Assembly (NCBI GenBank): GCA_964400405.1
Contig: CAYNUO010000141.1
Coordinates: forward strand, 1 to 5,019
Direction: 5' to 3'
Source of the DNA: CANKJK01 sp964400405
GTDB taxonomy: Bacteria; Acidobacteriota; Vicinamibacteria; Vicinamibacterales; UBA2999
Length of the DNA stretch: 5,019 bases
Part shown: positions 1 through 5,019 of the stretch, piece after piece
Layout of the letters: every line of letters begins with the position of its first letter
How positions within the stretch are numbered: position 1 is the first letter of the stretch
Made by a program: the position numbers and the translations under genes
Notes under the pieces: generated by a model
What the model was told of the DNA's origin: nothing
Databases searched by the model: none
What the model saw: only the letters and a program-made list of their open reading frames with translations

Positions 1-73
1 GCTCGGGGATGTCGTCAGCCGGTGCGATGCCGCACAGGTCGAAGCCCAGCGCGGCGGCCTGGGCCTTCAGCAT
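1..73 (-). CDS. queG: Epoxyqueuosine reductase QueG, N-terminal fragment (runs off the left edge)
   Basis: Reading the minus strand from the ATG at 71-73 gives MLKAQAAALGFDLCGIAPAD and four more residues before the window ends. The pattern of an LK-A-AAALGFD helix followed by a CGIAPA strand is what I know from the start of QueG, the cobalamin and Fe-S dependent enzyme that reduces epoxyqueuosine to queuosine in tRNA wobble position 34 in the cytoplasm. Only 24 codons are visible, so no catalytic or cluster residue can be checked. The start is uncertain: an in-frame GTG at 89-91 would add MPLTPV and is also plausible, since family members often carry several residues before this helix; neither start has a clear Shine-Dalgarno sequence. 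The gene lies downstream of the nuclease gene, on the same strand. The family call rests on recall of the N-terminal pattern alone. Confidence 0.62.
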   Translation of the reverse strand, partial: MLKAQAAALGFDLCGIAPADDIPE

Positions 74-214
74 GACGGGGGTCAGCGGCACGCGGTCGAA
101 TCCAGACTGAGCCAGGCGCTGGTAACAACGCGCCTCACCTCCACCTCGTTTCGTCCGCAACGGCGCCGATGAAGTCGAGCACGTCCTGACCATCGAGGGT
201 ACCGCTGACCAACA

Positions 215-241
215 GCGACTGCCGTCGGTGACGGGAGTCGC
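215..241 (-). terminator. Hairpin downstream of the HNH nuclease gene, possible terminator
   Basis: A 12-bp stem with one mismatch closes on a 3-nt loop: GCGACTGCCGTC on the left pairs with GACGGGAGTCGC on the right, with GGT between. It sits about 24 nt past the TAA of the EVE-HNH gene, the right place to end its transcript before queG. On the minus strand the stem is followed by CTGTTGG rather than a clean T-run, so it is at best a weak intrinsic terminator. Confidence 0.4.
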
Positions 242-264
242 ACGGCAAGTCCTCGGGAGTAGTC

Positions 265-1197
265 TTAGGCTCGCTGGTGGCCAAAGATGTTCGCCTGATG
301 AAACGCCAAGAATGCCCGCTGCTCGCGATTGAACTCCCCAACATTTACGCCGGCGTCGATACCCCACTTCTCAAGTAAGTCTTGCCGAAGGCCTGGCACG
401 ACCAGAAGTCGATTGTCGTCGGAGAACGAAACGTATCCTTGGTCGAACAAATGATCAACGTGCGGGGACAGCAGCAGGCCGTTCGCACCGCTCAGGCGCT
501 CGGTGTCGGATGCTTCACGCCACGGCTTGATGTGACTCGCCCTCAGATGCCTTGGATCGTTGACGCGAGTAACTCGACACTCACGCTCAACGAGAAGTAC
601 GTTAGACCGGAACACGCCTTGACCGCGTCTCGCCTTGACAAGTTGGTCCCTGAACGTCGCACCCGCAGGAACGACGGTCGCCTCATCCAGTTCGCCATCC
701 ACATCGGGACTCTGAGGCAGGTCCGCAACAGCTGAATAGGCCTCGAAATACTTGTCGCCGATGAGCCTGATGAGCTCGTCTGCCATCGGAGCAGGCACCT
801 CGGCCAAGTAGACGTTCTGAAGGCCGTTGCCGTTACGCCGCAGCGGCGCGTACTTCTTCGGAAGGAGCGGCGCGATGGTCGAGATGTGGTCCTTGGGTCT
901 GAGCGGAATCTCCAAGGCACAGAAGTCAACGGGAACGTACCAGCCCTCTCGTGACCAGTTTGAGCCGGCAGTACCAAAGTCAGGCTTGGGACCCGTTGTA
1001 GCGAAGCCAGTTACAACGCCAACGGCCTTCAAGAACGTATCGCAAAAGGAGAACACCACATCGCCCGGAGCGACTTCTTGCATGGTGTCGTAGAAAGGGT
1101 TCTTCGATCCGTCGGCACGAGTCTTCGGAGACCACATAAAGCGGCCCTGGATTTCGACTCGGTATGTTTGGTTCTGGTTGACCCACCAGTAGCGCAT
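265..1197 (-). CDS. EVE/PUA-like domain fused to HNH_2 endonuclease (predicted modification-dependent restriction enzyme)
   Basis: This is a 310-aa two-domain protein. Residues 1 to about 147 form an EVE/PUA-like domain: it opens with MRYWWVNQNQTY, has MWSPK at 21-25, GDVVFSF at 45-51 and GNGLQNVYL near 123-131. Such domains bind modified bases in DNA or RNA. After a charged linker (about 160-190), residues 195-300 match the HNH_2 nuclease type: CRVT at 207-210, the core SHIKPW at 221-226 with the presumed catalytic His222, GANGLLL with Asn239, and HVDHLFDQGYVSF at 246-258. The known logic of EVE-plus-nuclease fusions is recognition of methylated or otherwise modified foreign DNA followed by cleavage; that is inference here, and the base recognised cannot be read from sequence. 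No methyltransferase is next to it, as expected for a modification-dependent enzyme. The start is fixed by the conserved YWWVNQNQ opening, although no good Shine-Dalgarno precedes it. It lies 51 nt after the small antitoxin-like gene. Its GC is visibly lower than that of acnA. Confidence 0.85.
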   Translation of the reverse strand: MRYWWVNQNQTYRVEIQGRFMWSPKTRADGSKNPFYDTMQEVAPGDVVFSFCDTFLKAVGVVTGFATTGPKPDFGTAGSNWSREGWYVPVDFCALEIPLRPKDHISTIAPLLPKKYAPLRRNGNGLQNVYLAEVPAPMADELIRLIGDKYFEAYSAVADLPQSPDVDGELDEATVVPAGATFRDQLVKARRGQGVFRSNVLLVERECRVTRVNDPRHLRASHIKPWREASDTERLSGANGLLLSPHVDHLFDQGYVSFSDDNRLLVVPGLRQDLLEKWGIDAGVNVGEFNREQRAFLAFHQANIFGHQRA

Positions 1198-1225
1198 GTC
1201 GTCGGGTCTCGAAGGCCGTACTGTC

Positions 1226-1238
1226 GCCTACGCTAGGC
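1226..1238 (-). repeat. Small inverted repeat between the antitoxin-like gene and the nuclease gene
   Basis: GCCTA and TAGGC pair around a CGC loop in the 51-nt gap between the stop of the 60-aa gene and the ATG of the nuclease gene. It has no T-run and only five base pairs. It could be a weak terminator or an operator half-site pair for the nuclease; it may also be chance. Confidence 0.2.
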
Positions 1239-1248
1239 CACCCGTTCC

Positions 1249-1431
1249 CTAGAGCTCGATGTCTTCGGGCTTGATCCACACCACCGTGCCATTACGAGAG
1301 ATCGCAACCGGCAACCCGTCCTTCTTGTGGCGCAGGAGGGCCTTGCGGATACCTCGATTGACCGCCCTGTCGATGACGCGCCGATCCTCCGCGAGGATGC
1401 GGTCGACGTCGGGACGCGATTCGGTCTTCAT
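1249..1431 (-). CDS. 60-aa partner of the zeta-like kinase, probable antitoxin
   Basis: The protein is 60 aa, highly charged and without signal peptide or membrane segment. Residues 7-36 look like one or two amphipathic helices rich in Arg, Lys and Asp (RILAEDRRVIDRAVNRGIRK), followed by a short beta-type tail, GLPVAISRNGTVVWIKPEDI (39-58). Small proteins with this helix plus 'G-P-V ... G-VVWI-P-E' tail commonly accompany COG4185/zeta-type kinases in bacterial genomes, in my recollection. The start is chosen at 1431, not at the ATG ten codons earlier (1461): the 1431 ATG overlaps the kinase stop as ATGA and has GGAGGG five bases upstream. This arrangement implies translational coupling with the kinase, and an antitoxin role is inferred from that. 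It does not resemble the classical epsilon or PezA antitoxins, and it lies downstream of the toxin rather than upstream. It has no recognised DNA-binding motif. Confidence 0.72.
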   Translation of the reverse strand: MKTESRPDVDRILAEDRRVIDRAVNRGIRKALLRHKKDGLPVAISRNGTVVWIKPEDIEL

Positions 1432-2015
1432 ACGTTCCCTCCACGCTGGACGGCTTCCCACACGGCCTTATCGTAGACGTTGGGGGGCGACGACTCCAAG
1501 CCTTCTGCAACAAGCTGGGAGACCGGGCCCGAACAGTCAAGCACCGTCCAGGTCGTCACGATCGGTCGGTAGAGCGTGTGGAAGTTTCTGAGACCGGCAC
1601 GGTATCGCCGGACTATGACATCCAAGGGAATGTCATGACCTCCGGATTGAACGCGGTCGGCGACGCGCCGAACGGCGAGGTCCGGTGATTGCAGCCAGAG
1701 ATAGAGAAGGTGAACTGAGTAGCCCGAGGCCCGAAGAGCCCGTAGCCTGGGCGCGAATGAACGACTAGCGAGGGTCGTCTCGAACGCGAAGCTCGCCCGC
1801 TGCCGCGTCAACTCGTCCAGCCTAGCCAGCATCACGCGTCCTGCGGCAACGGCAGCTCCAGCCGGAGCGAACGCCGACAAGCCACGCGCGATGACGTCAG
1901 CATTTACGAATTCGCGGACTGCCAGTTCACCCTGGAGCAGCTCCGGCGCGGCAGTAGACTTCCCGGCGCCGTTTGCGCCGGCGAGAATGACCACGCTTGG
2001 CCGCGGCTCACTCAT
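1428..2015 (-). CDS. Zeta-toxin/COG4185-family P-loop kinase, probable toxin
   Basis: The 195-aa cytoplasmic protein has a Walker A loop GANGAGKST at 13-21 right after a hydrophobic first strand (VVILA). The next landmarks follow the zeta/COG4185 order: FVNADVIARGLS at 36-47 with Asp40 as the likely catalytic acid/base position, FAFETTL at 76-82, YSVHLLYLWL at 99-108, RVADRVQSGGHDIP at 117-130 and the arginine-rich lid RRYRAGLRNF at 136-145. Zeta/PezT toxins phosphorylate UDP-N-acetylglucosamine and so block cell-wall synthesis; for the shorter COG4185 branch, the substrate is less well established, so I call it kinase and only probable toxin. The length is normal for this branch and shorter than classical Zeta. 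The ATG at 2015 follows an in-frame TGA 12 nt upstream, so no longer start exists; its Shine-Dalgarno is poor. The stop overlaps the next gene's ATG. It starts 65 nt after acnA and reads from the same strand. Confidence 0.85.
   Translation of the reverse strand: MSEPRPSVVILAGANGAGKSTAAPELLQGELAVREFVNADVIARGLSAFAPAGAAVAAGRVMLARLDELTRQRASFAFETTLASRSFAPRLRALRASGYSVHLLYLWLQSPDLAVRRVADRVQSGGHDIPLDVIVRRYRAGLRNFHTLYRPIVTTWTVLDCSGPVSQLVAEGLESSPPNVYDKAVWEAVQRGGNV
1437..1442 (-). promoter_or_regulatory. Strong Shine-Dalgarno site of the small partner gene, inside the kinase gene
   Basis: On the minus strand, GGAGGG lies five bases (AACGT) before the ATG at 1431, within the last codons of the kinase gene. 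It is the best ribosome binding site in the cargo region, much better than that of the kinase, which would favour making more of the partner than of the kinase from one mRNA. It decides the 60-aa start over the 70-aa one. Confidence 0.75.
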
Positions 2016-2036
2016 CTCAGGCCGTCATCGGGTCGA

Positions 2037-2070
2037 CGAGAGGAGCACGCGGGGCCGCCCACTCCTCTCG
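2037..2070 (-). terminator. Hairpin between acnA and the zeta-like kinase, possible acnA terminator
   Basis: A perfect 9-bp inverted repeat (CGAGAGGAG and CTCCTCTCG) flanks a 16-nt GC-rich loop that itself contains GCGG/CCGC. It begins 10 nt after the acnA stop and ends 21 nt before the kinase ATG. The minus-strand 3' side has no T-run (TCGTCGACCC), so it may attenuate or protect the mRNA end rather than fully terminate. Being this close to the kinase start, it may also affect kinase expression. Confidence 0.45.
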
Positions 2071-2080
2071 CTTGTCTTCT

Positions 2081-4774
<2,694 letters not shown>

Positions 4775-4787
4775 CCCTCCGATCATA
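4775..4787 (-). promoter_or_regulatory. Possible -10 box / GGAGGG immediately before the acnA start
   Basis: On the minus strand the bases before the ATG at 4774 read TATGATCGGAGGG. TATGAT (4782-4787) matches the sigma-70 -10 consensus at five of six positions and lies 7 nt from the start codon; the purine-rich GGAGGG directly touches the ATG, with no spacer. The -10 reading would place transcription start at or next to the ATG, making a leaderless mRNA. No convincing -35 hexamer lies 16-18 nt upstream (the region reads GTGAATCGTTG). Alternatively this is an ordinary but badly spaced ribosome binding site. Confidence 0.35.
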
Positions 4788-4850
4788 CCGGGATCGGCCG
4801 GGCAACGATTCACGCACGGACTGTGAAGCTGTCGAGGCCTTTACGCCCCC

Positions 4851-4982
4851 CTGAGCCGACCGCGCCGGCTAGCCCGAAACGGGCTACTCGCGCTCCGTGT
4901 GCGCGTGTGAAGTGCACCCGGCTCGTGTACAGGCAGTCGCGCTGCGTGGCCCGTTTCGGGCTAGCCGGCGCGGTCGGCTCAG
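4851..4982. repeat. Large perfect inverted repeat: 34-bp arms around a 64-nt spacer, each arm palindromic
   Basis: The arm at 4851-4884 is the exact reverse complement of the arm at 4949-4982. Pairing continues patchily inward (4886-4887 with 4946-4947). Each arm contains smaller palindromes: AGCCG/CGGCT around 4854-4870 and AGCCCG-AAA-CGGGCT at 4871-4885, mirrored in the right arm, plus GGCTAGCC. The spacer has its own possible stem, GTGCAC (4912-4917) with GTGTAC (4925-4930), one pair being G-U. The whole element can fold as one long cruciform/hairpin or as a set of small ones, as seen in BIMEs (paired REP sequences) and some small non-autonomous elements. It lies 77 bp upstream of acnA. 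There is no flanking T-run, so a simple terminator is unlikely. No target-site duplication is obvious. Confidence 0.85.
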
Positions 4983-4990
4983 ATGAGGTC

Positions 4991-5006
4991 GCGAGTCGGG
5001 ACTCGC
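4991..5006. repeat. Short hairpin beside the large inverted repeat
   Basis: GCGAGTC and GACTCGC form a perfect 7-bp inverted repeat with only GG between; a real hairpin would open the inner pairs and keep five or six. It begins eight bases after the right arm of the large repeat and is followed by more GC-rich sequence to the window edge. It may be part of the same repeat family or the 3' end structure of a gene beyond the edge. Confidence 0.4.
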
Positions 5007-5019
5007 CGGCAGGGGCGAG

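Noticed and set aside
382..1093. Plus-strand open frames (117 and 88 aa) opposite the nuclease gene
   Set aside because: They are antisense to the EVE-HNH reading, which shows conserved motifs throughout; no ribosome site or family likeness is seen.
1432..1461. A ten-codon N-terminal extension (MGSRPAWRER) of the small partner protein
   Set aside because: The ATG at 1431 has GGAGGG at ideal spacing and overlaps the kinase stop, while the 1461 ATG has no such site and the extension is a shadow of the kinase C-terminus.
1259..1591. A 110-aa plus-strand open frame opposite the kinase/partner junction
   Set aside because: It is antisense to two genes with recognised motifs and overlap coupling; its composition is Arg/Ser-rich shadow type.
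4851..4982. The large inverted repeat as an intrinsic terminator, CRISPR unit or tRNA-like element
   Set aside because: No T-run follows either arm, there are only two arms with a single 64-nt spacer, and no cloverleaf can be drawn.

Overview
This is a high-GC bacterial window in which every supported gene lies on the minus strand, so transcription runs from high to low coordinates. The residues seen fit a Gram-negative-type chromosome. The richness, the aconitase and the queG-like start would suit Acidobacteriota (Vicinamibacteria-like) or Proteobacteria, but nothing here fixes the taxon.

Layout in transcription order. (1) At 4775-5019 there is an intergenic stretch with a perfect 34-bp inverted repeat (4851-4884 and 4949-4982) around a 64-nt spacer, followed by a small hairpin at the edge. 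Each arm is itself internally palindromic, giving a REP/BIME-like or small mobile-element look. (2) At 2081-4774 is a complete aconitate hydratase of the AcnA/IRP1 type, with all three Fe-S cysteines. (3) After a 65-nt gap with a 9-bp hairpin, 1249-2015 holds a two-gene operon: a zeta-toxin/COG4185-type P-loop kinase and a 60-aa partner joined by an ATGA overlap with a strong Shine-Dalgarno sequence. It is probably a toxin-antitoxin pair in toxin-first order. (4) At 265-1197 is a 310-aa protein with an EVE/PUA-like N-terminal half and an HNH_2 nuclease C-terminal half, a predicted modified-DNA-sensing restriction enzyme. (5) At the left edge is the N-terminus of what looks like QueG, epoxyqueuosine reductase.

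How they work together: the outer genes are housekeeping (TCA cycle, tRNA queuosine modification). The three inner genes (P-loop kinase, small partner, EVE-HNH nuclease) look like a compact defence/stress cargo placed between them. Sample lines counted by hand give about 67% GC in acnA (2581-2640) and about 53% in the nuclease gene (541-600), which agrees with a separate origin. No tRNA, rRNA, CRISPR array, transposase or integrase is visible.
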